Assembly (NCBI GenBank): GCA_963576785.1
Contig: OY756147.1
Span: 682,001 to 746,000, forward strand
Reading direction: 5' to 3'
Length of the DNA: 64,000 nucleotides
Source: Chlorophyllum brunneum
Taxonomy: Eukaryota; Basidiomycota; Agaricomycetes; Agaricales; Agaricaceae
Shown here one piece after another: positions 1 to 10,217 of this stretch; position 1 is the first letter of the stretch; the number at the start of each line of letters is the position of its first letter. The translations under genes were made by a program, and so were the position numbers. The notes beneath the pieces are model-generated. The model saw only the letters and a program-made list of their open reading frames with translations, had not been told where the DNA came from and ran no database searches.

Positions 1-185
1 TCACCGCTGACATATCCCAAGCTCTCGGTAGAAGAAGCGGCAGGCAGAGTATCGCTATCACTACCACTGCTTGTATAGCCATGATGAGGACCAGGATTGA
101 GATAGGTTGTGGAGGTGTCAGAGTCGGAAGTGGTATAATATGAACGAGAGCTGATAGAGTCTTGAGGAAGGTGATGGGAAGACAT
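1..185 (-). CDS. Ser-rich protein, N-terminal fragment (runs off left edge)
   Basis: An ATG at 185 on the minus strand opens a frame that stays open to the window edge (61 codons). The peptide is rich in Ser, Thr, Asp and Gly (begins MSSHHLPQDS) with no recognisable domain, so it is probably a disordered N-terminus. It lies head to head with COQ1, with about 250 bp between the two starts, which would act as a shared divergent promoter. I cannot name the product; only the N-terminus is visible. Seen: open frame and composition. Inferred: that it is a real gene. Confidence 0.5.
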   Translation of the reverse strand, partial: MSSHHLPQDSISSRSYYTTSDSDTSTTYLNPGPHHGYTSSGSDSDTLPAASSTESLGYVSG

Positions 186-432
186 AGTCGATACCAGCGA
201 CTTTGAACAACTATTTGGCAGCCCAGCTGCGGTGCGAGAACCAGCGCACAAGGTAAGAGGGAGAGGAGAGGCGTCAAGCACTGGCGAGGGTGAGTTAATA
301 AAGGTTTCGACTGCACAGCCGGGATGATGGTTGCTTGTGTGCGACATAGCCAAATGCGGCAAGGGGATGACCTAAAGAGGAGCGTGTGAACGAGGGAGAG
401 TGGTGGGGTGAAAACTGAGAAGGGCAGAGAGC

Positions 433-1850
433 ATGTTGCGCTGCACTCGTCCCCTGCGCTCTCTTGCCCAGCACCGCCGCCCAGATCCATTCTCCATCCT
501 CGGCCCCCATCTCCACGCCCTCCGCACGGACCTCCTCCATCTCCTCGCCTCACGTCACCCTGCTATCACTGAACTGACGCAGTACTACTTCCGCCATCCC
601 TCCAAACAAGTCAGGCCCCTTCTCGTCCTCCTCCTTTCCCAGGCTACAAATGGCCTTGGACGCAACTGGAACCTCAAATTCTGGGAGTCTACTCACCCAG
701 CTGCAGGCGGCCGCAGAGACGAACTCGATCTTCCTCTCTCTCCTCCCGAGGTCCTCACCGATTATAACCCCCATTTCCCGGGCCACACCAGCACCTTTCG
801 CGATCCCTTTATCCTGACATCCGATTCCTCCCACAGACACCGAAAACCCTATCCCCACTCTGCAAAACCACCACCACCGCCAACATCACCCACATTACAT
901 TCACCTACAACCATTCTCCCCACTCAACTCCGTCTTGCTCAAATCGTCGAAATGCTACATACAGCCTCGTTGTTGCATGATGATGTCATAGATGCTTCTG
1001 CACTCCGTCGCGGTGCACCTTCTGCTCCGTCCCTCTTCAATAACAAACTCTCCGTTCTAGGTGGCAACTTCATCTTGGGACGTGCTTCTGCTGCATTAGC
1101 GCGTTTAGGCGACCACGAAGTTACCCAACTTATCGCCAGTATCATCCCTAATATTGTCGAGGGTGAGATTCTCCAACTGAAACACGTCGTCCAACCTAGT
1201 GCCAAGGCCAGGACCAAAACTGAGGAGACCAAGAGTCCGAAACATCAACACGCGTGGAATATCTATCTTCAAAAGACCTATCTCAAAACTGCATCCCTCA
1301 TGGCCAAAGGTGCACGTTCGGCAGTCGTGTTGGGTGGATGTGCAGAAGGAGAGATTTGGAAAGAAGTCGCGTATGCTTATGGACGAAATCTCGGCATTGC
1401 CTTCCAGGCACGTTACTTTATATATCATATGATCCCCTAATCTGACTGAAACTGTCATTTAGCTCGTGGATGATGTGTTGGACTACGAATCCGCTTCAGC
1501 TACACTCGGTAAACCCGGTAATGCAGATCTTCAACTCGGTCTCGCAACCGCACCAGCTCTCTACGCATGGGAAGAACATCCCGAAATGGGCGAACTCATC
1601 GGACGTAAATTCGAAAGTGCCGGAGATGTCGACAAGGTTGGTATTCTACTCACACCATCATGGCTTGACTAACCTGCATTACACTAAGGCTCGGGACCTC
1701 GTACACAAATCATCTGCAATTCAACGTACGAAACAACTGGCGTTGGCGTATGCTGATGAAGCCAAGAATGTGCTTCAAGAACTTCCTGAGAGTGAGGCTA
1801 GAGATGCCCTGGAGGTCTTAGCAGAGCGTGTTGTTGGGAGGAAATATTAG
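433..1850 (+). CDS. COQ1: Mitochondrial polyprenyl diphosphate synthase, ubiquinone side chain (COQ1)
   Basis: Trans-polyprenyl diphosphate synthase that elongates an allylic diphosphate with isopentenyl diphosphate to make the ubiquinone tail, in the mitochondrion. Joined exons 433-1407, 1463-1636 and 1689-1850 give 436 residues, close to other fungal Coq1. The first Asp-rich motif is LLHDDVID (residues about 181-187), followed by the usual RRG; the second is LVDDVLDY (residues 326-333). Both bind Mg-diphosphate. The N-terminus (MLRCTRPLRSLAQHRR) looks like a mitochondrial presequence. A proline-rich insert lies at about residues 135-155. Intron 1 (1408-1462) begins with GC, not GT: phase and the conserved Q-LVDDVLD junction require CAG|GC...AG. 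Intron 2 (1637-1688) is GT-AG. The second Asp motif starts exactly at an exon edge. Confidence 0.93.
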
Positions 1851-1928
1851 AGTGTTGTACATTTTATATTCACTTAATGTGATGTTGGAGGGTTGGGTGT
1901 TGATTCATGTGATAAAGGATGTTGACAA

Positions 1929-2013
1929 GCATTAATGGGGTAGTGGTAACCTGGGTCGTTGCCATTCGAGCGACTAGCTCGACCCGCCGGGGGTTCGATT
2001 CCCTCTTAATGCA
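1929..2013 (+). tRNA. tRNA-Gly (anticodon GCC) with a 14-nt intron
   Basis: Folds as a full cloverleaf: acceptor GCATTAA/TTAATGC (7 bp) plus discriminator A, D stem GGGT/ACCT, anticodon stem GGTCG/CGACC with loop TT-GCC-A-T, variable loop CGCC, T stem GGGGG/CCCTC with TTCGATT loop. The anticodon arm closes only if 1965-1978 (14 nt) is removed, which is the canonical position after nucleotide 37. Anticodon GCC at 1961-1963. The exon sequence is identical to the second copy at 48697-48774, which has a 7-nt intron. Confidence 0.93.
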
Positions 2014-2176
2014 TTTGAGCTCGGAATTTTTTAGTCTTCAAGCTTCAGGTACCGTGTGGAACTACTGCTTGGAATATATGACTTGTGGTAGAAAATGACA
2101 TCATTGCGTGTGAATCTCAGTGCTGTTACCGTTCAATGGACACATTACCCAGTTCCTTCATCAACCCACATCCCCA

Positions 2177-3445
2177 ATGCCGCCTCACCAAGATGTCACC
2201 CAAACCATACCCCAGGAAATCTTCAATCTAATAGTCTACCACTCAAGACACCACCCCAATACCCTCTACAACCTCTGTCTAGTCTCCACCTACTTCCAGC
2301 TCGAAGCTCAAAGACTCTTATACTACGAACTTCGAATCTCAAACGACGGTCGTCCCACAACAAGTTCCCGCGTAATCACAATAGATACTTCAAGAGTTGC
2401 CCAACTCTTCTCCACCCTCATTCAACATAATCCATCTTTATCCAAACACACTCGAATTTTATATCATTGTGTTACCGGACATGGATCTCTCGACTCCGAG
2501 TATTGGATCTCATTAAACAAAGTTCTGTTGGCGATGGTTAATTTGAAGAAAATTACGCTTTATCGGTTTATTCCGCCTGGAGTTTTTCAAGATTTTAATA
2601 CGACGGGGATGATATTTCGGTTAGAGAATCTGGAATGCAGTCATTCGTGCGCTACACCTTCTTTTCGGAGTTCGCTTTTGGAGTTTCTTGCGACTCAATG
2701 TGAATTGAAGTCGTTGTATATCGTTTGGGGATCTAATCGCGATATCACCACTCCTGCTACCACCCCCACTACCGGCACCACTACCATCACAAGACCATCG
2801 TTTCCTTCAAACATTTGTAGGGGTTTGAAATTACTAGCTGGGGATCGATATACGATTGAGAATATCTTACCGGGGAGGGAAGATTCGATTGAAGAATTGA
2901 CTTGGGTTCCTGCTAGAGATGAACACTGGATTGGGTTTGATAGGTTGGGTAGGATTGTTGAAGGACTTGGGAGGATTAGAAAGCTTTCGCTTGGGGGATA
3001 TCATCCGAGACCGCATCTTGAAATTTTGGTGCCGTACTTGTCAGAGTTGAGGATTTTGCGGTTGATTGGGTTTACGAATGTACGTTTTCTTCTCATTATC
3101 ATCATATATATATATCTTACTTTTATAAAGGCAAATTTATCAGAAGAATGCGACTTAGTACCAGCTTTACAAAATCTTCGTATATTCATTTGGTCAGCTA
3201 GTATTTCAGCTGGATTAGATTGGGATTCTCATCCGCCGATTCCCCGAGAGAATCAAGAAGAGTTGGTGGATAGGTGGTTTAGAGAGATGAAATTGTTGGA
3301 AGTTGCGTATTTTCAGACTTGTGATTCGAGACTTTGGCCGGAGAGGTGTTATTTGTGTTGGAGGAGGGGTGATGGGGATGGGCCTAGGTGGACGGATTTT
3401 CATGAAGCTGTTGAGGAACATGGACTTACGCCTTGGTTTTCTTAA
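2177..3445 (+). CDS. F-box-like protein, tandem copy 1
   Basis: The N-terminus has an F-box-like segment (residues about 10-50: IPQEIFNLIVYHSRHH then LYNLCLVSTYF), the type that binds Skp1 in SCF ubiquitin ligases; the rest resembles irregular leucine-rich sequence (LVPYLSELRILRLIG) and probably recruits substrate. Start ATG 2177; the frame is open upstream but has no earlier ATG that fits the paralogue. A GT-AG intron at 3080-3130 is exactly 51 nt and stop-free, so the unspliced frame also stays open; its position matches the intron of the paralogue just downstream. Spliced length 405 residues. A GACCAC..ACTACC Thr/Pro-rich insert lies mid-protein (about residues 195-210). Substrate unknown. 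F-box assignment is by pattern and not by database search. Confidence 0.75.
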   Translation: MPPHQDVTQTIPQEIFNLIVYHSRHHPNTLYNLCLVSTYFQLEAQRLLYYELRISNDGRPTTSSRVITIDTSRVAQLFSTLIQHNPSLSKHTRILYHCVTGHGSLDSEYWISLNKVLLAMVNLKKITLYRFIPPGVFQDFNTTGMIFRLENLECSHSCATPSFRSSLLEFLATQCELKSLYIVWGSNRDITTPATTPTTGTTTITRPSFPSNICRGLKLLAGDRYTIENILPGREDSIEELTWVPARDEHWIGFDRLGRIVEGLGRIRKLSLGGYHPRPHLEILVPYLSELRILRLIGFTNVRFLLIIIIYIYLTFIKANLSEECDLVPALQNLRIFIWSASISAGLDWDSHPPIPRENQEELVDRWFREMKLLEVAYFQTCDSRLWPERCYLCWRRGDGDGPRWTDFHEAVEEHGLTPWFS

Positions 3446-3535
3446 TTAGTTCTTATCGGGGTTTGAGGCGTGAGAAATGGCCCATATCTATTGTTCAAAA
3501 TTAGACGCGCTCCTATTCCTTTCGCTTTCTTCTTC

Positions 3536-4785
3536 ATGTCGCTATCCCAAGAAACAACGAATCACATCCCTCAGGAAATCTATGACTTTATCATTCATCA
3601 TGCCCAAAACGATCGTAACACGCTCTACAACCTCTGTCTCGTATCCACATCCTTCTTACCTCAGGCTCGTAAAACACTTTATCAAGACCTCAACATCTCA
3701 GACGACAGTTACGCTTTATGTTCAAGTTGGATTATCAATTTCAATCGAGCCAATCAACTCTTCATCACTCTAACTCAACATAACACTTTTCTTCCGAAAC
3801 TCGTTCAAAGACTATATCATCGTCTAGTCGATCAAGACCGTTCAACAGACAAACCATACTGGTCTCTCTTAAAACAATCTCTTCATCTAATGATCAACCT
3901 CAAATCCCTCTCAATCACATGCATCAATCCCATTACAGATTTATTCTCAAAATCTTCATTCGTGTCACTCAACACTATCGGAAACGATAGATCCTGTGAT
4001 GATGCTACAGTATACGACGATACCATTCATCTCTTATCAACCCAACCTCAACTCAAATCAATATACATCTGGAAATTATTCCGTCACGGAGAATCTTTTC
4101 CAGAACACGTCGTAATGGAATTGGAATCACTCACAGGTGATAGAAGAACGATAGAAAACATCCTTCCGGGTAGACAAGTTACCAAATTAACTTGGATACC
4201 GGATTTGACTGAAGATATTGGTTCACCGCCTTGTGGAATTTCGAATGAACTTTCGAATATTTGTGTTCTTTCTCTTGGAGGGTATTATAAACGACCAAGT
4301 TTACGACTTCTCGTACCCTACCTACCTTCCATCGAAGTTCTTCGTCTGTTTGGTGACACACCCCAAGTACGCACCACTCCCTTTCCTCTCTCTCTAAAAT
4401 TCGTAATCAAGAATAATAAAATAATAAAACAAAAATTGACATTTTTTGTTTATTATTATTCTAGGACAACCTCTTTGACGAATTCTCCATCATCCCTGAC
4501 TTTCCTCTTCTCAGAATATTCATCTGGACAGCCGGTTTCGCAACTTCAGTCAAATGGGATAGATTCGAAGACAGAGTCAGCCAAAGAAAACAACGCGGCG
4601 TAGTCAGGGAATGGTTTAATAAATCAACAACACTCGAAGCTGCTTATTTTCATATCCGAAAACCGAAATTTAAACCACAGCAGTATCTTTGTTGGAAAAG
4701 GGATGATGATGATGGTGATGAACCGAGTTTGGTTGATCCAGAGGAAGCTATTGAATCTCATGGTGTGGTTGCTTGGTATACCTAA
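3536..4785 (+). CDS. F-box-like protein, tandem copy 2
   Basis: Paralogue of the preceding gene, in the same orientation 90 bp downstream. Exons 3536-4366 and 4465-4785 (98-nt GT-AG intron) give 383 residues. The N-terminal F-box-like segment has IPQEIYDFIIHHAQND followed by LYNLCLVSTSF, almost identical in layout to copy 1. Shared landmarks include NILPGR (mid-protein), LVPYL before the intron, and a C-terminal YLCWKR followed by acidic residues. The intron sits at the same place as in copy 1 but is twice as long and has in-frame stops. Likely a substrate adaptor of an SCF ubiquitin ligase; substrate unknown. A broken relative lies at 60697-61264. Confidence 0.78.
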
Positions 4786-5608
4786 GGAGGAAAGGGGTTT
4801 GAAAATGGTGAGCAGTAGAAGCTGTTGAGTGAGCTCAGGCTTGCATCGTTTCGGATATTCCGAGTGCACTTGCTCGAGCCATCTCCCGTATTCTGACATC
4901 TTGTCGCGTTCAGGTCGCGCTTGGGCAATACTTTATGAGCCTGTCATGACTGACTCGCGCTCTCACCTCTCGCTGTGGGCCAGTTGGTTGGAACTGGAAA
5001 CCCGCGGGCCGTCCTCACACCCCACGATTCACACCACGCCACACCCTTCGTTAACCAAAAGCTCCACAACAATAGCTCCAACCATCTTGATCCAACCTCA
5101 TTTCAAATCACACAATCGCGATCTCGCAGTCCCATTCATTTGATTTTCTAATAAGCGCTGGTTCAATACCTCCATGTCAGGGCTCGAAAGAAGAATATCA
5201 TTAGTGCACTAGGCAATAAAGGGAAGCGAACTATATACGTCAGCCATGCCGACATCTCGCATCAAGCGAAGACCTAGTTGAATCAACGATGCCAGCTCAC
5301 TACGTGCAACGTAGGAGGATGAAACACGAGACAAAGGATAGAGAGGGAGAAATACGTAGATACACTCCGAGACAGAGTCGAGGTATATACTATGGATCAA
5401 ATAAGGAATAAGAAACAGAGACCGTTTTCCGTGATGAGGTGTAAGCCGAAGCAGAGGGCCAAGAAATGGAGGTTTTCTAGGATATGAAGAGGAAAAGGGG
5501 TGGCATGCGGAGATAGATGAAAGGGTTGCAGGTAATGAAGAGTCGATCCGGTTATCACTTCACGTTTGATACATGAAATGAGTGGCGGATGTAAAGACAG
5601 GTGGGCAT
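4786..5608. other. Intergenic, no supported gene
   Basis: About 820 bp between the tandem F-box pair and the 3' end of the LysM gene. A 104-codon plus-strand open frame at 4829-5143 shows no motif, no convincing start context and no intron signals, so I do not call it. Part of the right side must be the 3' UTR of the minus-strand LysM gene. Confidence 0.5.
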
Positions 5609-6448
5609 TTACATCTCATCACAGAAAGGGAGATCCTCATCGTCATCATCGTCATTGTCGCAGTCATCGTCACAGTCATCGCCGTCATCGCCCTTGTTGT
5701 TGTCCTGGTTAGGGGCAGCAGTAGGCTTGGGAGCGACAGGAGTCTTGGTGGCCGATGGAACTGCGGGTGTTGCGGTGACGGGGATAGAGGTGGCTGGGAT
5801 GTCACCTGCGGGGGCAGGAGGAACCTGGACAGACTGAGCAACACACAAAACCTGTTACAGAAAAACATATCAGTTCCATGTTGATTCAAAACATTGATAG
5901 GTAAACAAAGAAAACAAAGCCCAATAAAAAAAGAAGCAAGGGGCGGGGTTGCACTGACCTCCCCAATATAGATGTTGTCACAAGCCTCGTTAATCTGAGG
6001 GTTGTTGAGGGAGAGGATGGTCGAGTTGAGACCTTGGGAAGTGTTGATGCCTTCGCAGGTATCGTTGTCCTGGACGACGTAGGTGGTGGTGCAGTCCTCG
6101 CTAGGGACTGTTCCAAGGCAGAGCTCGTCACCTGGCACAAGGTTGCTGCAGGTCGAGTCGATGTGGTCGTGGTTCACGACGGCGAGCTGGTAACTACGTG
6201 GAATACTACTTAGCGCTCTCTCTGGAGCAACGAATGGGGGAAGCTTACGTTGAGACGTGGTTAGCGGCGGAGATGGCGTCGCAAATATCTCCCTCCTTTA
6301 CGGTGTATTTCCTGGTGCAATCCGCCGCGAAGGCGGCTGTGGGTGCCACACGTCAGTAAGCGGTCAGAGCGCCCAAGGTGGAGTTAAGGGACGTACAGTG
6401 GGCAAAGAAAGCGGCGAGGACAACAGCGAGAGTCTTTGTGGAGAACAT
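5609..6448 (-). CDS. Secreted two-LysM protein with acidic tail
   Basis: Exons 6397-6448, 6249-6336, 5959-6193 and 5609-5851 join in phase to 205 residues. Residues 1-21 are a signal peptide (MFSTKTLAVVLAAFFAHSAF, cut near A-A-D). Two LysM-type repeats follow: the first starts CTRKYTVKEGDICDAIS, the second CTTTYVVQDNDTCEGI, each with paired Cys as in fungal LysM proteins that bind chitin or N-acetylglucosamine oligomers. A Pro/Ala/Thr linker leads to a tail of nearly pure Asp (about 18 acidic residues) with three Cys, ending FCDEM. Known of the family: secreted fungal LysM proteins bind cell-wall chitin, some hiding it from host receptors; which role applies here is not visible. A TATA box lies about 115 bp upstream of the ATG. 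The acidic tail is unusual. Confidence 0.9.
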
Positions 6449-6563
6449 TGTGGGCCGAGTGAGCGAATGTGAGTAAAGAATGGACTGGAAGAGCCGCTGT
6501 AGGTGAGAGTCGGATGAGAGGAAGCGACGAGCGATTTGAGATTTTCCCAACACTTTTGCCGCC

Positions 6564-6575
6564 CATATATATATC
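6564..6575 (-). promoter_or_regulatory. TATA box of the LysM gene
   Basis: Alternating TA run, read on the minus strand as GATATATATATGGGC, about 115-125 bp upstream of the LysM ATG at 6448. Spacing fits a core promoter followed by a short 5' UTR. Confidence 0.55.
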
Positions 6576-6894
6576 CCGGCACCGGTCGGCCTGTCACAAC
6601 TGTCTCCTTGGTGATCCTTCTTCATTGTCGCCTTGTTCCACGCACAAACCTCCTTACAAAAACATACACCCGTTTTCTACAGTTATCTCCGTGCTTGCCT
6701 GGCTGCTCTGCTACACCACAATCCTCCAGGACCTTGGCTTTTGTCTCAAAACACCAATTCACTTCACCGGCCGGGTGTTGTGGCACTTCCTGGGCGTGTG
6801 AAATTATTCCACTCAACATCTTGGCATTCTGGAATAGATTGATAATCTCATCAAACATCGCACATGTATCTCTCGACTCCAAGAGAATAATCGA

Positions 6895-7330
6895 CAGGCC
6901 TCACCCATCCTACGCCGCATGTTCAAAGCGTGCGCAGGCCAGCTCTCCCCATTGAATAGCTTAACCTTGCTTGACGGTCCACACTGGCGGCTGTTGACGG
7001 TTTACCCCTACAGACTACCGCTAAAGGACCCGGCATCTCGGCCATATGAGAAATTGGGTTTAATCTGCATGACACCACGATAGCCACAAAAATGCCAAAG
7101 CCATTCAAGACCACTGCTGCACAATCGCCATCAATATTGGTCGCACAAATGAACAGCTTGTAGTATCCGACTCCAGAATGCAGGCTGTTATGCTTTTTCC
7201 GCGTAATAGAAGGCCTCTTACAGCTCCTGAGATGAGGACGGTGCGCGGGAGTCCGCGGAGTTGATTCTTGCTACTAGATAGCAAACTACTCAGCAACCGA
7301 TATTTGCGTGCGCAAGAGTCTTGGAGGTGA
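6895..7330 (+). repeat. Diverged direct repeat, copy 1
   Basis: About 430 bp that aligns by eye, in the same orientation, with 10218-10655. Shared blocks include GCATGTTCAAAGCG near the start, GCTTGACG, CCATTCA..CACTGCTGC, CATCAATATTGG and GTCCGCGGA near the end. The copies are heavily diverged with small indels. No open frame is shared, so this is not a coding duplication. Copy 1 lies just 3' of the F-box/propeller-like gene (7464-9126). Confidence 0.65.
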
Positions 7331-7463
7331 CAGCAAAAATCCTCTCTAAACTGTCGTCAATATATTTCATGGCCAGTCGTGTGTAGCCGAGCTCAAACAT
7401 CCCTATAAGGGAATTCAGAGAGCTGGCTGAGCCACGTTACCTAGATAAACCACCCTCGAATGA

Positions 7464-9126
7464 TTACACCTGCAGTAATACAAAGGCTCTATCTTTCGCC
7501 AAAATTAATTGCCCAGAGGTTTCATCACATGCCATCAGCTTCAAATTTCGGACACCTGGAAACATTTCTATATGCACACGGGAGTAAACCTGCTCCGTCC
7601 CTCCGTTGAGGTTGTAATTGATGACGTCTATGGAATAGTCGGCCCTCAACCAGATGGCGAGTGCAGACCCCAAGCTCTTAGAGCGTTCCGGGACGTCTTC
7701 CACCAGAAAGCTTTTCACCGTGGGTTGTATCTTGCTGTCATGAGGTATCTGGATTGCGTCAATGCTACTTGAACCTGCAGTGATGATGTAGGAATGGCGA
7801 TCGTTGGCATACACCCGCGAGGTATCCGAAAGATCGGGGGACGAATAGAGAGAGATACGATATATCGACTCCAAAATCAAGCCTTCGGACCCTGTCGGTT
7901 TCATGCTGAAAATTTCGGCTTGGGTTTGGATGATTACAATTATTCGATCACCTGACAAAGGAAAAATCTAGGAGTACAAAACACGTTGATGAGCATAAAT
8001 TCGTCGGTCATTGCTAACACGCTCACCCTTGCTGGTGCTGAGTATTCCCATACGCATAGTCGAGCATCAGAGTATCGAAAAACATGAAGTTCGGAAACCA
8101 TGGAACTTCCTTGCCTATACGAACGTTGCTCAAGGACACATTCTTTGTCAAGTCGCAGTTGCTGTTTGATACAGCGCCCAGGAGCCCGTAATGTGACGAT
8201 CCATTTCGCAGTCCATGTCGTGTCGGGGTCGTGTCCTGTCAAGTCAAGCTGATAGATACATATCCGACTCGAATCTATGGTAAGAATATGAGCTGATTTG
8301 GGGGTAACGGTTATACCACCACCCACCGAGGTACTTGGACGTGAGCACATTATGAAGCGCAATCCTTAAGGATACCCATGGCTTTGAAGGATCAATCCAT
8401 ATTGCAGAACGTCCGAGTGGATCCACTTCATCGCCATACTCATCATGCTGGGTTTCGTCAAGGAGCACGCTCCATGTCATTTGAGGCGCATTTAGATCCA
8501 TGATGTATACTTGACCCTTGATGTTATCAAGCAGCCATCTTCCCCCAGGAAGAAGGTGAATGTCATGTCGAGACCAGAAGCCGAATTCAAGCTCTTGCCA
8601 CTGAAACCTAGATGGATCCAGTTTGTGCCATCGTTGGCAAGCCTGGAGGCGCCTGATGACCTTCCGCTCCAACTCCTCACTGGTATACGCCTCGGTCCGT
8701 CCAGCAGCGGTATGCCAGACAAGAGCGCGAGCTCTAGAGCCCTGTTTTTCCATAGACGAGTTCTAGTAATTACGCGCAACTGTCGACATGTCTGACAGCC
8801 GTACTCAGAAAGGTCAAGACAACCTGGGAGTGGTGTACGCACCGACCTGCTTGACAGCAAATCCTTCCAGTTCAAATAGTATAGAATTTCATCCAAAACC
8901 TCTTCTGGAAGGGACAACAGTGTTTTCCGTGGCGTGCCGCATCGAATCCATGTGGATATTTTAGTTCTAAAGAGAAAGTAGAAAACAATTGGGAGGAAAA
9001 CTGAGGACAGAGCCAACATTGGTGAGGCGCGCACTTGGGACACTGCGCGAAAGCGTCAATGGCAACATTCACTTGTGCCTCACTCTCGTAAGATACTTGT
9101 CGCCTCGTTCCTGAAAAAGACACCAA
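7464..9126 (-). CDS. F-box protein with propeller-like C-terminal region
   Basis: N-terminal F-box LLSLPEEVLDEILYYLNWKD followed by a TCRQLRVITRTR-type helix; the C-terminal 400 residues have repeated hydrophobic strands (ICIYQLDLTG, ELHVFRYSD, RIIVIIQTQ) like other basidiomycete F-box genes with WD-type propellers. Introns supported by phase: 8967-9034, 8275-8326 and 7968-8026. The intron after the F-box is ambiguous: 8792-8842 (51 nt) keeps the conserved helix but then needs a frame change near 8700; 8763-8842 (80 nt) keeps the frame open but removes the helix. So this is either an intact gene with the longer intron or a gene with one frameshift. The 5' end is uncertain: an acceptor at about 9113 suggests an unseen first exon. 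Stop at 7464. Confidence 0.6.
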
Positions 9127-9365
9127 GCTGTATACATATCATTATATCCATGCTACTGCTATAGCAGCCCCCCGGAAACTTTTCTTCAACCCCAACGCTC
9201 TTGGGTTGGGGCTGATTAGCACAGCGTGCGAAACCATTAACACCTTCATTTTGATAAGTCCCGCCGACCCAGAACAGCACCATCAACCCACACGTATCTC
9301 TCCATCCCAGGATACTCGGGATAACGATCCAGTGCCCCATTCCACAGTGTTGGGCCGTCAAGCAT

Positions 9366-9446
9366 CAAAAGTCAAAGTCAACATCAAAGTCAACGTCCGA
9401 TGGGCATGAAGGTTACGATGTTCAACTTTGACCTTGACTTTCCCAC
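9366..9446. repeat. TTGAC/GTCAA-rich cluster 1
   Basis: About 80 bp packed with GTCAA on the left (AAAGTCAAAGTCAACATCAA) and its complement TTGAC on the right, so it can fold back on itself. A similar cluster lies at 10128-10216. No coding sense. Confidence 0.5.
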
Positions 9447-10127
9447 GCTCAACCTTCAGGGATGCCTGGGAACTTGCCACATTAAGAATACTAGTCAGTA
9501 CAGAAAATAGATATATACCAGTTCTTTACGTGCCTCCTTGAGCACGAATATATGCAGTCTTTCCGTCTACGAAGGCCCTCAGTGAGACTACCATGTGGGG
9601 TCATTCCAAAAGGAAGATATTTGGTGGCAACACTGGTCCACATGATTGATAAGACTAGGTCAGTTGCATACAGCCCATGAGTCGGCATGAAACTGCAGTG
9701 GAGGAAAGGCCAAATATAGCTCCCCCAGTTTGACTGCAAGTCTACCGTTGAGTCTGGTACTAGTAACAAATCCCTGAACAACAATCCAGCCCCTGGTCAG
9801 GAATTTCGGGACATCATTGACCATCATCAGCAGCTTGTCGCTGATGACAACGATGGAGAGGGTTGTATACACTCACCCAACATGGCAATCCCAAAAACAC
9901 CACTTGCAAATCTTTTCAATTTCACATCAGATGAATGGGCAAAGAAATACAACCGCTATACAAGGATTGGGTACGACGAGGAATTGGAGCTTTATGATCT
10001 GCTTGAAATGGATGCCGAAGGAGAGGTCGATGATCTTGATGACTTTACACAGGATATTTTGATGAACTATCTACAACGGTCTTGTCGAATTGGCCAATGT
10101 TATGTAATACTTTTTACCCTATAAGGA
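9447..10127. other. Unresolved coding remnants
   Basis: On the plus strand an ATG at 9882 opens 80 codons (to 10124) with a charged, coding-like peptide (ELELYDLLEMDAEGEVDDLD) that may be one exon of a small gene. On the minus strand 9491-9872 holds two overlapping stretches with coding-like composition (TRLNGRLAVKLGELYLAF and nearby) but in different frames with no splice solution I can defend. No family recognised. The 9882 frame could start a gene whose next exon is lost in the TTGAC-rich sequence. Confidence 0.3.
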
Positions 10128-10216
10128 AGGAGAGTCAAAGTCACATTCAAATTTTGACCGTCATTGACGGAAACTTGACGGTCAATGACTTCCTTGACAG
10201 TTCCTTGACTGGCACA
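10128..10216. repeat. TTGAC/GTCAA-rich cluster 2
   Basis: About 90 bp with eight or so TTGAC or GTCA words on both strands (GTCATTGACGGAAACTTGAC and so on), similar to 9366-9446. It directly abuts the second copy of the 430-bp direct repeat. Confidence 0.5.
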
Positions 10217-10217
10217 A

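Noticed and set aside
5640..5700. A microsatellite of TCATCG-type repeats
   Set aside because: It is the coding sequence for the Asp-rich tail of the LysM protein, read on the minus strand.
8690..8845. Calling the F-box/propeller-like gene a pseudogene with three frameshifts
   Set aside because: Two of the three frame changes are explained by good introns (8275-8326 and 7968-8026) that restore phase. Only the change after the F-box remains ambiguous, so I kept it as a gene with a caveat.
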